Below, in pieces: positions 7,266-15,200 of a DNA stretch of 22,965 bases. The notes below the pieces were generated by a model, which worked only from the letters and a program-made list of their open reading frames with translations, was not told where the DNA came from and made no database searches. The position numbers and the translations under genes are program-made. Numbering within the stretch: position 1 is the stretch's first letter; the number at the start of each line of letters is the position of its first letter. The stretch is from Betaproteobacteria bacterium (GTDB lineage: Bacteria; Pseudomonadota; Gammaproteobacteria; Burkholderiales; SG8-41). The DNA is taken from contig JANXRI010000334.1 of the NCBI GenBank assembly GCA_025353085.1, positions 1 to 22,965 of the forward strand, in the 5' to 3' direction.

Positions 7266-9643
7266 CACGCGCAGTGACAATCGCGGCACCACGCCGGGCG
7301 CTCGCCGCCTGGGTGGTCGCCGTGCTCGCCTGCACGGTGATCATCGCCAGGACCGAATTCACCGCTGATATGTCCGCGTTTCTGCCTAAGACGCCGACGC
7401 CCGTGCAACAAATACTCGTGCAACAGTTGCGCGACGGCGTGGTGTCGCGGCTCATCCTGATCGCAATCGAAGGTGCTGCTCCGGACGAGCTTGCGCAAAC
7501 GAGCAAACGTTTCGCCGCCGCACTGCGCCAACAGCCGGACGCGTTCGCGGCGGTCAACAACGGCGAAGAGGTAACGCTCAACAAAGATCGCGAATTGCTG
7601 TTTCGCAATCGGTATCTGCTGAGTCCCGCGGTCACCACCGGGCGATTTTCCGGCGCCGCGCTGCGGATTGCACTCGAAGAGGACTTGCAACTGTTGGGCT
7701 CGCCCGCCGGCGCGCTGCTTGGGAAAATTTTGCCGCGTGATCCGACCGGCGAAATGTTACAGCTCATCGCGCAATTCGAAGGCGTCGCCAGACCCGAGGT
7801 GCGCGACGGCGTGTGGTTCGCGCGCGATGGCAGCCGCGCACTGCTCGTCGTGCAAACCCGCGCCGCCGGTTACGACATCGACGCCCAGGAGCGCGCGCTG
7901 ACCTTCATTCGGACCGCGTTTGCACACGTCAATGAAACCGCGGCGAGCAGCGGGCCGGCATTGCTCTTCAGCGGCCCCGGCGTGTTTGCGGTGCAGAGCC
8001 GCGCCCGCATCAAAGCCGACGCGCTGCGATTTTCGCTCATTGCGACCGCGCTCGTCGCAGCGTTGCTGTCAGCACTTTATCGCTCGCCGCGTGTCTTGCT
8101 GCTCGGTCTGCTGCCGGTGGCGAGCGGCGCGCTCGCGGGAATTGCAGCGGTGAGTCTCGGTTTCGGCAGTGTGCATGGAATTACGCTGGGCTTCGGTGTG
8201 ACGCTGATCGGTGAAGCGGTTGATTATGCAATTTACCTGTTTACGCAAATAACGCCCGACGCGACGCCCGCCGATTCTCTCGCGCGCATCTGGCCGACGT
8301 TGCGGCTTGGATTGCTGACCTCGCTCTGCGGTTTCGGCGCGATGCTCTTATCCGGATTTCCGGGACTCGCGCAACTCGGGCTTTTTTCGATTGCGGGATT
8401 GATCGCGGCGGTGCTCGTGACGCGTTTTGTGCTGCCGGCGTTGCTGCCGCCTGGATTCACTGTGCGTGCAGCGACCGGTCTCGCGCCAAGGATGACTGCG
8501 ATCGCCGATTCGGCGCGCGTGTTGCGCTATCCGGTGATACTCGCGACGCTCGCCGCGCTATTCTTTCTCGGCAGCCAGCGTGGCGCGCTGTGGAGCGATG
8601 ACCTCGCAAGTCTGACGCCAATAGCTGCCAGCGAGCGCGCGCTCGACGAGCAATTGCGCCGTGATATCGGTGCACCCGACGTGCGCCATCTGGTGGTGGT
8701 CAACGCCGCCAGCGCAGACGCCGCCCTCGCCAGCAGCGAAAAAATCGCCGCGCGACTGCAAACGTCAGTCGAGCAAGGAAGCCTCGAGGGATTCGAATCG
8801 GCTGCGGTCTACCTGCCAGCTGCCGCAACCCAACGTGCACGGCAGGCCGCGATTCCAGATCCTGCCGTTCTGCGCGACAGTTTGCGCGAAGCGCAACGCG
8901 GACTGCCGTTTCGCGCCGGCTTATTCGAGCCTTTCCTGAGTGATATTGAAGCAGCGCGCACCCAGGCGCCGCTGACTCGCGCGAGCCTTGACGGCACCGC
9001 ACTCGCGTTAAAAGTCGATTCGCTGCTCGTCAAACGCAATGGTACAGAGGCAGCAGCCGGCGCGTGGACGGCGATGTTGCCGTTGCGCGGAGTGATGGAT
9101 GCAACGGTGATCGCGCGCGACGTTCAAAGCGCGCCCGACAGCGAGGGTGTGCTGGTCGATCTCAAGCATGAATCCGATGCGCTGTACCAAACGTATCGCC
9201 ACGAGGTCATCACGTATTCGCTGCTCGGCGCAGTGGCGATTCTATTGCTGTTGCTGATCAGCCTGCGTTCTGTCCGCCGCGTCCTCGTTGTAATGACGCC
9301 GTTGGCGGCGGCGGTAATCATCACTTTCTGCCTGCTCGTGCTGGGCGGCAACCCACTCTCGATTTTTCACCTGGTCGGCCTGCTGCTGGTCGTTGCAGTC
9401 GGCTCGAATTACGCGCTTTTCTTTGAACGCCAGGCCGCCAATGACGCGGAACGCGAGCGTACTCTGGTGTCGCTGGTGTTCGCCAATCTGACGACGCTGA
9501 TCGGCTTCGGCCTGCTCGCGTTTTCAAAAGTGCCGCTGCTGCATGCGCTCGGCAGCACCGTCGGGATCGGCGCAGTTTTAAGTCTCGCATTTTCCGCCGT
9601 GCTGATCGCGCAGCCACGCGCTTTGACGGTGCAGCCCGCATGA
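7262..9643 (+). CDS. MMPL/RND-type exporter
   Basis: The 793-residue protein has the duplicated RND/MMPL layout. One N-terminal helix (about 14-33) and a large periplasmic domain are followed by a multi-helix bundle (about 255-420). This is then repeated: a helix near 425-440, a second periplasmic domain to about 650, and a final helix bundle (about 655-790). The first bundle holds GEAVDYAIYLF with Asp321, the acidic residue expected in proton relay; the equivalent segment in the second bundle reads GSNYALFFER, with Asn716 in that place. COG4258-type exporters sit in aryl polyene and xanthomonadin clusters and are thought to move the pigment out of the inner membrane. The GTG start overlaps the LolA-like stop (GTGA), and the end overlaps the hydrolase ATG. 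A longer frame starting at 7112 lies in the LolA gene and is rejected. Confidence 0.9.
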   Translation: MTRAVTIAAPRRALAAWVVAVLACTVIIARTEFTADMSAFLPKTPTPVQQILVQQLRDGVVSRLILIAIEGAAPDELAQTSKRFAAALRQQPDAFAAVNNGEEVTLNKDRELLFRNRYLLSPAVTTGRFSGAALRIALEEDLQLLGSPAGALLGKILPRDPTGEMLQLIAQFEGVARPEVRDGVWFARDGSRALLVVQTRAAGYDIDAQERALTFIRTAFAHVNETAASSGPALLFSGPGVFAVQSRARIKADALRFSLIATALVAALLSALYRSPRVLLLGLLPVASGALAGIAAVSLGFGSVHGITLGFGVTLIGEAVDYAIYLFTQITPDATPADSLARIWPTLRLGLLTSLCGFGAMLLSGFPGLAQLGLFSIAGLIAAVLVTRFVLPALLPPGFTVRAATGLAPRMTAIADSARVLRYPVILATLAALFFLGSQRGALWSDDLASLTPIAASERALDEQLRRDIGAPDVRHLVVVNAASADAALASSEKIAARLQTSVEQGSLEGFESAAVYLPAAATQRARQAAIPDPAVLRDSLREAQRGLPFRAGLFEPFLSDIEAARTQAPLTRASLDGTALALKVDSLLVKRNGTEAAAGAWTAMLPLRGVMDATVIARDVQSAPDSEGVLVDLKHESDALYQTYRHEVITYSLLGAVAILLLLLISLRSVRRVLVVMTPLAAAVIITFCLLVLGGNPLSIFHLVGLLLVVAVGSNYALFFERQAANDAERERTLVSLVFANLTTLIGFGLLAFSKVPLLHALGSTVGIGAVLSLAFSAVLIAQPRALTVQPA

Positions 9644-10356
9644 GCATGACGGCCATTTACGATTTCGCGCCCGCCACCGACGATGAACACGCCCTGCTCG
9701 TCATGTTGCCGGGCGCCAAGGCGAGTGCGCAGGATTTTATCGAGCACGGATTCGTGCGTGAAATCCGCGAGCGTAATCTGCCGCTCGACGTCGTCGCGGT
9801 CGACGCCGATCTCGGGCTTTATCTCGAGCGCGCGTTTACCGCCCAGCTCGCGCAGCACATCATTGAACCTGCGCTCGCGAAAAATACCCGGCGTATCTGG
9901 CTCATGGGCATTTCGCTTGGCGGCGGCGGCGCGCTCACTTATGCGCGCGAGCATCCGGCGCAAATTGACGGCGTCATTGTGCTCGCACCGTTCCTCGCGA
10001 CCACGGGGACCATCGCCGAAGTCGTGCGCGCGGGCGGCTGGTCGGACTGGAATGAGGGCGCGATCGACGCGGACGACGACGAACGCCGGTTGCTCGCGTG
10101 GATAAAAGCGTATCGTTCCGACACTCCGGGAACTCCCGAAATTCACCTTGGCTATGGCACGGACGATCGCTTCGTCGCGGCCAGCGAATTGCTCGCGCAG
10201 CGGTTGCCCCCAAAGCATGTGGTGTCGATGGCGGGCGGCCACGACTGGCCAACGTGGTCGAACTTGTGGCGGCGATTGCTTGAGCGCGATCTGTTTGATG
10301 GCGATAATTTATCGGCGCGCGCTATGCTGCGCAAACCACTGACCGTTACCCGATGA
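9640..10356 (+). CDS. Alpha/beta hydrolase of the pigment operon
   Basis: The 238-residue protein has the alpha/beta-hydrolase nucleophile elbow GISLGGGGAL (90-99) with Ser92, a candidate acidic residue in YGTDDRF (Asp175 or Asp176) and His201 in GGHDWPTW, which together form a plausible catalytic triad. No signal peptide is seen, so it probably acts in the cytoplasm. Its substrate is unknown. It might release a product from the ACP or cleave an ester in the pigment lipid, but neither is shown by the sequence. It overlaps the exporter gene by 4 nt (ATGA), so it is part of the operon. A general esterase or thioesterase role is equally possible. Confidence 0.8.
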   Translation: MSMTAIYDFAPATDDEHALLVMLPGAKASAQDFIEHGFVREIRERNLPLDVVAVDADLGLYLERAFTAQLAQHIIEPALAKNTRRIWLMGISLGGGGALTYAREHPAQIDGVIVLAPFLATTGTIAEVVRAGGWSDWNEGAIDADDDERRLLAWIKAYRSDTPGTPEIHLGYGTDDRFVAASELLAQRLPPKHVVSMAGGHDWPTWSNLWRRLLERDLFDGDNLSARAMLRKPLTVTR

Positions 10357-10384
10357 CTGATAACTTTTATTCGGCCGCGAACCG

Positions 10385-11266
10385 ATGAGCACAACGCCCG
10401 GTTCTAATTGTGCGCCGGCAACCGCTTTGCCACGCTGGCGGCCGGCGCTCCTCATTCGACTATCGGTGTGGTGGCATGCGGCGGTGCTCATCACCTTGAT
10501 CGGGCGCCCGGCATGGTGGCCATGGGTGCTGGCTGCGCTGGCTGCAAATCATGCGGTCCTGAGTCTGGCTGTATTGTGGCCGCGCGGGTGTTGGCTCGGC
10601 CCGAACATAACGCGCTTGCCGGTGGCGGCAGCGACGCGCGCTGAAATCAGTCTCACTTTCGACGACGGCCCCGATCCGCGGATCACACCGCAAGTGCTCG
10701 ATCTGCTCGACCGCTATGGCGCCAAGGCGAGCTTTTTTTGCATCGGCGAAAAAGCCGCCGCGTTTCCCGACATCGTGAAAACCATCGTGCAGCGCGGGCA
10801 CAGCGTAGAGAACCATACCTACCGCCATCCACATGCATTTGCATTTTTCGGGATGAGTGGATTGCGCCGTGAGATCGAAGCGGCGCAAACGGTTATCGGC
10901 GGCATTAGCGGCCGCCCCCCGCTGTTCTTTCGCGCGCCCGCGGGCTTTCGCAGCCCGCTGCTTGATCCGGTGCTCGCTGCCTGCGGCCTGCGTTACGTGT
11001 CGTGGACGCGGCGCGGTTATGACGCCGTGCGCCGCGACCCGCCGCAGATTCTGCAACGCCTCACGCGCGACCTGGCCGCGGGTGACGTGCTCGTGCTGCA
11101 CGATGGCACGCGGGCACGGACCACGGAAGGCGTGCCGGTCGTACTCGCGGTGCTGCCGCGGTTGCTCGAACATCTCGCGGCACATGGCCTTAAATCGGTC
11201 GCCCTGCCGACTGCCTGCGGCGACCATTTGACCCCGGCGCTTACTGCGGCGGCGGCCGCGGCCTAG
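10385..11266 (+). CDS. Membrane-anchored polysaccharide deacetylase (CE4)
   Basis: The 293-residue protein has two hydrophobic segments (about 22-40 and 46-65), then a CE4/NodB domain. Motifs are visible in order: TFDDGPDP (91-98) with the metal and base Asp pair, HTYRH (144-148) for metal binding, RAPAGFRSP (183-191), and VLVLHDG (235-241) with the late catalytic His. All main catalytic residues seem present. The family removes N- or O-acetyl groups from peptidoglycan, chitin-like or other glycans. Its place inside a polyene operon suggests action on a sugar in the pigment carrier or on the envelope sugar it attaches to; this is inference. It starts 28 nt after the hydrolase stop, the longest gap in this operon apart from the gap before the ketoreductase, and ends 1 nt before the ketosynthase. 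Confidence 0.88.
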   Translation: MSTTPGSNCAPATALPRWRPALLIRLSVWWHAAVLITLIGRPAWWPWVLAALAANHAVLSLAVLWPRGCWLGPNITRLPVAAATRAEISLTFDDGPDPRITPQVLDLLDRYGAKASFFCIGEKAAAFPDIVKTIVQRGHSVENHTYRHPHAFAFFGMSGLRREIEAAQTVIGGISGRPPLFFRAPAGFRSPLLDPVLAACGLRYVSWTRRGYDAVRRDPPQILQRLTRDLAAGDVLVLHDGTRARTTEGVPVVLAVLPRLLEHLAAHGLKSVALPTACGDHLTPALTAAAAAA

Positions 11267-11267
11267 T

Positions 11268-12458
11268 ATGCAACCGCTCGCGATCAACCATTTTTCAATC
11301 GTCAATGCGCTCGGCAGCGGCGCAGCAGCGGTCGCACGCGCGTTAAGCGAAGGCCGCACCGGCTTGGCGCGGTGCGGCTTCGAAACCGTGACGCTCGAAA
11401 CATGGGTCGGCGAGGTGGCCGGACTCGACGCCGTGCGCGTGCGTTCCGACCTCGCCGCTTATGACTGTCGTAATAACCGCCTCGCACAAGCCGGCCTCGA
11501 GGCGGATAACTATGCCGATGCCGTCGCTGCCGCTCGGGAAAAATATGGTGCCGCGCGCATCGGCGTTTTCATGGGCACCAGCACGTCAGGCATATTGCAG
11601 ACCGAGCTCGCTTATCGCCGGCGCGATCCGCAGACCGGCGCCCTGCCGGCCGATTTTCATTACGTGGAGTCTCACAATACATTTTCGCTCGCGAAATTTG
11701 TGCAACGCTATCTCGGCCTCACGGGCCCTGCGTTTGTCGTGTCGTCGGCGTGTTCTTCTTCAGCCAAAGTTTTTGGCCATGCAGCGCGCATGATGGCGGC
11801 GGGCGTGTGTGATGCCGCGGTGGTTGGCGGCGTCGATTCGCTGTGCCTGACGACACTTTATGGTTTTCATTCGCTCGGCCTCACCTCGCGCGCGCCGTGC
11901 CGCCCGTTCGACGTCGACCGCGATGGTATCTCGGTCGGTGAAGGCGCCGGGTTCGCGCTGCTCGAAAACATTCTATCGACAGGTGCGGGCGGCGGCATGC
12001 GGTTGCTCGGCGTCGGCGAGAGCTGCGACGCCTATCATATGTCGACGCCACATCCAGAAGGCTTGGGCGCGCAACTCGCGATGCAACACGCGCTCGATAG
12101 TGCGGGACTCACGGCTGCCGACATTGATTATGTCAATCTGCACGGCACGGCCACTAAAGCGAGCGATCCGAGCGAAGATAAAGCGGTGCATGCGTTGTTC
12201 GGTGAGACGCCCGTAAGTTCAACCAAAGGCGCGACCGGACATTTGCTCGGCGCGGCGGGCATTACGGAAGCGATCATCAGCCTGCTTGCAATCGAACATG
12301 GATTGCTGCCGGGCGGACTCCACACGCGCACGCTCGATCCGCAACTGCTCAGTAATTATTTGCTCGCGAACAAACAAGCGCGCATCAGCCGCGTGCTCAG
12401 TAATTCGTTCGGTTTCGGCGGCAGCAATTGCAGCCTCGTGTTCGGCAGGGACACATGA
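11268..12458 (+). CDS. Beta-ketoacyl-ACP synthase (ApeO-like ketosynthase)
   Basis: The 396-residue protein is a FabF-type condensing enzyme with all three catalytic residues: Cys162 in SSACSSSAK, His292 in LHGTATK and His325 in GHLLGAAG. The C-terminal SNSFGFGGSN loop is also present. It should extend the ACP-bound aromatic starter with malonyl-ACP in repeated cycles. The next gene encodes a shortened KS-like protein, so the pair resembles the ApeO:ApeC ketosynthase/chain-length-factor arrangement of other aryl polyene systems. It starts 1 nt after the deacetylase stop, and its stop overlaps the start of the next gene (ATGA). Primary fatty acid synthesis is unlikely to be its main role given the context. 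Confidence 0.92.
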   Translation: MQPLAINHFSIVNALGSGAAAVARALSEGRTGLARCGFETVTLETWVGEVAGLDAVRVRSDLAAYDCRNNRLAQAGLEADNYADAVAAAREKYGAARIGVFMGTSTSGILQTELAYRRRDPQTGALPADFHYVESHNTFSLAKFVQRYLGLTGPAFVVSSACSSSAKVFGHAARMMAAGVCDAAVVGGVDSLCLTTLYGFHSLGLTSRAPCRPFDVDRDGISVGEGAGFALLENILSTGAGGGMRLLGVGESCDAYHMSTPHPEGLGAQLAMQHALDSAGLTAADIDYVNLHGTATKASDPSEDKAVHALFGETPVSSTKGATGHLLGAAGITEAIISLLAIEHGLLPGGLHTRTLDPQLLSNYLLANKQARISRVLSNSFGFGGSNCSLVFGRDT

Positions 12459-13258
12459 TGCGCGTGTTCGTCGAGGGGATTGGTTTGCTCGGTCCCGGCC
12501 TTAACGGCTGGCCGGCAAGCCGCGCGCTGCTGACGGGCGATGCGGCTTATGTCGAGACGCCCACCGTCGTGCCTGCGAGCGACTGGCTGCCGCCCGCCGA
12601 GCGGCGCCGTACCGGTCTGCCGGTCAAACTCGCGCTCGCCGCGGGACGTGAGGCTTTTGTGCACGCTGGCCGCGATGCGGCGATTACGGCCACCGTCTTC
12701 ACGTCCTCGTCGGGCGATGGCGAAAACCTCGATCACATCTGCACCACGCTCGCTACCGACGATCGCGACATCTCACCGACGCGCTTTCATAACTCCGTAC
12801 ATAACGCGCCGGCCGGCTACTGGAGCATCGCGACGCGCTCGCAGGCGCCGTCGACGAGTCTGTGCTGTCATGACGCGAGTTTCGCCGCCGGCCTGCTTGA
12901 TGCGGCAACGCAAGTCGCGGTGGATGGCAAACCAGTCGCATTGATTACTTACGATCAACCGTATCCGCAACCGTTGCACGCCGTGCGCCCGATCACCGTG
13001 AGCTTCGGTATGGCGCTCGTGCTGACCGGGCAATCGACCGACCGCGCTTTCGCGACACTCGACGTGAGCTATGGCGCCGCAGCGGCCACCGTGACGCGCA
13101 TGCCGGATCACGGACTCGAGCGCATCCGCGCGAGCGTGCCCGCGGCGCGCAGCCTGCCGTTGCTCGCCGCCCTGGCGCGCGCGGCGCCCGCAGTCATTGT
13201 GCTTGCGTACGGGGACCAACATTTGCGCGTCGAGATGACGCCATGGCCACGGCCATGA
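12455..13258 (+). CDS. Short KS-like protein, chain-length-factor candidate (ApeC-like)
   Basis: The 267-residue protein matches only the N-terminal half of a ketosynthase (Ketoacyl-synt_2-like) and lacks the C-terminal thiolase half with the two catalytic His motifs. It contains TSSSGDGE (83-90), FHNSVHNAPAGYWS (111-124) and STSLCCHDASFAAG (133-146). The Cys137-Cys138 pair lies where a KS nucleophile would be, but the usual ACSS context is absent. It probably serves as the partner of the upstream ketosynthase and sets chain length; independent catalysis is doubtful. Two ATG codons (12455 and 12458) are possible starts; the first overlaps the KS stop (ATGA). The 3' end overlaps the dehydratase gene by 16 nt. 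Confidence 0.85.
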   Translation: MMRVFVEGIGLLGPGLNGWPASRALLTGDAAYVETPTVVPASDWLPPAERRRTGLPVKLALAAGREAFVHAGRDAAITATVFTSSSGDGENLDHICTTLATDDRDISPTRFHNSVHNAPAGYWSIATRSQAPSTSLCCHDASFAAGLLDAATQVAVDGKPVALITYDQPYPQPLHAVRPITVSFGMALVLTGQSTDRAFATLDVSYGAAAATVTRMPDHGLERIRASVPAARSLPLLAALARAAPAVIVLAYGDQHLRVEMTPWPRP

Positions 13259-13695
13259 CCATCATCATGACCAAGGCCGAAATCGCGAAACTGATTCCGC
13301 ACGCCGGCGCAATGTGCTTGTTGGACAGCGTCCTGCAGTGGGACGCCACCCACATCAGCTGCTTGAGCCGCACGCATCGCGATGTCGACAATCCAATGCG
13401 ATCCGATGGACAGTTGCCCGCGATGTGCGGTGTCGAGTACGCAGCACAGGCAATGGCCTTGCACGGCGGACTTTCCGGCATGCCCGGTGGCCGTCCGCGC
13501 GCGGGTTTCCTGGTCGGCCTGCGCGAAGTCGTGTGCCGGCACCGCCGCCTCGATACTTTCGACGGCGATCTCATAATTGACGCCGCACAACTCATGGGCG
13601 ATCAGGGCCGCGTGATTTATGAGTTCAAGCTGCGCGTCGGTGCGACCGACCTATTGAGCGGTCGCGCCACCGTGGTGCTCGACGCGGCGACATGA
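13243..13695 (+). CDS. Hotdog-fold dehydratase (ApeP-like)
   Basis: The 150-residue protein shows IPHAGAMCLLD (18-28) with His20 near the expected FabZ-type His, and CGVEYAAQAMALHGG (62-76) with Glu65, a pairing typical of ApeP-type dehydratases of aryl polyene clusters. It probably works with the shorter FabZ-like protein encoded at 5421 as a heteromeric dehydratase. The start is uncertain: ATG codons lie at 13243, 13255 and 13267. The second would form the ATGA overlap seen elsewhere in the operon, while the first has a GAG-type ribosome site about 11 nt upstream. The ketoreductase follows after 19 nt. Confidence 0.87.
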   Translation: MATAMTIIMTKAEIAKLIPHAGAMCLLDSVLQWDATHISCLSRTHRDVDNPMRSDGQLPAMCGVEYAAQAMALHGGLSGMPGGRPRAGFLVGLREVVCRHRRLDTFDGDLIIDAAQLMGDQGRVIYEFKLRVGATDLLSGRATVVLDAAT

Positions 13696-13714
13696 GTCAT
13701 TCAGCGGGAGCTCC

Positions 13715-14437
13715 ATGATGAAACGCGCACTGGTCACGGGCGGCAGCGGTACTCTTGGCGCGGCGATTTGCCGCCGCCTCGCCACTGACGGTTGTCATGT
13801 TTACGTGCACGCAAACGGTAATGTGAGCGAGGCACGCAAGCTAAGCGACGAAATCAAGGCCGGCGGCGGTTCAGCACAGACCACCGCGTTCGACGTTACC
13901 GATGCTGCGGCTACAGCCACTGCGTTGAAGGCGTTGCTGAACGAGGGCGCCATCCAGATCGTCGTTAATAACGCGGGCATCCACGATGATGCGGTGATGC
14001 CGGGCATGCGCGCCGATCAATGGTCGCGCGTGATCGCCGTCTCGCTGAACGGTTTTTTTAACGTGACCCAACCGCTGCTGCTGCCGATGATGGCGACCCG
14101 CTGGGGGCGCATCATAAACATGTCGTCGGTCGCCGCGGTGGCCGGCAATCGCGGTCAGACCAATTACGCGGCGGCCAAGGCGGGACTGCACGGCGCGACC
14201 AAGGCGCTCGCGCTGGAACTGGCGAGCCGTGGCATCACGGTTAATGCAATCGCGCCAGGCATCATCGCTTCACCGATGAGCAATGCCGCCTTCAGCAAAG
14301 AAATCATCAACCGACTGGTGCCGATGAAGCGCGCCGGCACGCCCGATGAGGTGGCCGGTCTCGCTGCTTATCTGGCATCCGACGCAGCCGGTTATATCTC
14401 CGGCCAGATCATCTCGATCAACGGGGCGATGATCTGA
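13715..14437 (+). CDS. 3-oxoacyl-ACP reductase, FabG-type (ApeQ-like)
   Basis: The 240-residue short-chain dehydrogenase has the nucleotide motif TGGSGTLG (8-15), NNAG (85-88), and the catalytic set Asn112, Ser138, Tyr151 and Lys155 (NYAAAK). The C-terminal IISINGAMI is typical of FabG. It should reduce beta-ketoacyl-ACP with NADPH in each polyene cycle. The second of two ATG codons (13718) is also possible; a GGGAG ribosome site lies a few nt upstream. It is the last gene of the plus-strand operon, and its end overlaps the end of the convergent glycosyltransferase gene by 20 nt. A housekeeping FabG is less likely here because the whole operon is pigment-related. Confidence 0.92.
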   Translation: MMKRALVTGGSGTLGAAICRRLATDGCHVYVHANGNVSEARKLSDEIKAGGGSAQTTAFDVTDAAATATALKALLNEGAIQIVVNNAGIHDDAVMPGMRADQWSRVIAVSLNGFFNVTQPLLLPMMATRWGRIINMSSVAAVAGNRGQTNYAAAKAGLHGATKALALELASRGITVNAIAPGIIASPMSNAAFSKEIINRLVPMKRAGTPDEVAGLAAYLASDAAGYISGQIISINGAMI

Positions 14438-15200
14438 CGAATGCGCGCCCGGCCCTGCCGGCCAGCAGCACGGGGAGCCGCACGATGAATTCGAGCAGCA
14501 ACCGCAAATTCATGCTGACTAAGCGCGTGTTATCGCGCAGGTAATTAAAATGCGATACACCGCCCTCGCTTGGGCTGAAATATTTGACCGGCGCACTTAA
14601 GCGCAGCGGCCGCAAGCCCCGCCAGCACAGTCGCACCGCGGCTTCGGGCTCAAAATCAAAATGTCGCATCCAGCGCCGGCCTGCCATGATGTCGCGCAGC
14701 GGCGCGATTGGATAGACCCGGAAGCCGAACAAGGCGTCACCGATGCCGCGCCATAGCGTTTGCAGATTCGCGAGTCCGTTGGAAAGCTTGCGGCCGTACA
14801 CGCGCACCGCCGGCGCGCTGGCGTCGAATACCGGCTGGCCGAAAATGACCGCGTCGGGATTGGCGCGCGAAAGCGCCATGAAATCCGGAATCAGCGCAGC
14901 CGGATGCTGACCGTCTGCATCCATCGTCAGCACGTGAGTGAAACCAGCCGCCGCCGCCTCGTGCAAGCCGTGCAGGACAGCCGCGCCCTTGCCTTGATTG
15001 TGCGGCAATACGAACACCTTGACTTCCGCGTCTCCAGCCACTTGCTGCAGCAACGCCTCAGTGCTGCCGTCGGTGCTGCCGTCGATGACGACCCACACCG
15101 GTTGCCAATAGCGTCTGGCGTCACGTACCGTCTCGAGCAGTTTCGGCCCGGTGTTATAGCTTGGGATGAGCAGCAGATGCGAACGGGTCTCAGCGATCAC
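14418..15200 (-). CDS. Family 2 glycosyltransferase
   Basis: The 260-residue protein is a GT-A enzyme of the GT2 family. Its motifs are IPSYN (12-16), VVIDGSTDGSTE (37-48), NQGKGAAV (68-75) and the metal-binding MDADGQH (93-99). A hydrophobic stretch near 233-248 may touch the membrane. The sequence recalls polyprenyl-phosphate sugar synthases more than processive polymerases. In aryl polyene loci such enzymes are thought to build the sugar-containing carrier of the pigment. The GTG start overlaps the upstream acyltransferase stop (GTGA), and the 3' end overlaps the convergent ketoreductase by 20 nt. Sugar donor and acceptor cannot be told. Confidence 0.87.
   Translation of the reverse strand: MIAETRSHLLLIPSYNTGPKLLETVRDARRYWQPVWVVIDGSTDGSTEALLQQVAGDAEVKVFVLPHNQGKGAAVLHGLHEAAAAGFTHVLTMDADGQHPAALIPDFMALSRANPDAVIFGQPVFDASAPAVRVYGRKLSNGLANLQTLWRGIGDALFGFRVYPIAPLRDIMAGRRWMRHFDFEPEAAVRLCWRGLRPLRLSAPVKYFSPSEGGVSHFNYLRDNTRLVSMNLRLLLEFIVRLPVLLAGRAGRAFVRSSPR

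Noticed and set aside
9409..11359. Long minus-strand frames of 277 and 299 codons
   Set aside because: They are antisense to the exporter, hydrolase and deacetylase genes and show no domain; GC-rich codon bias often opens such frames.
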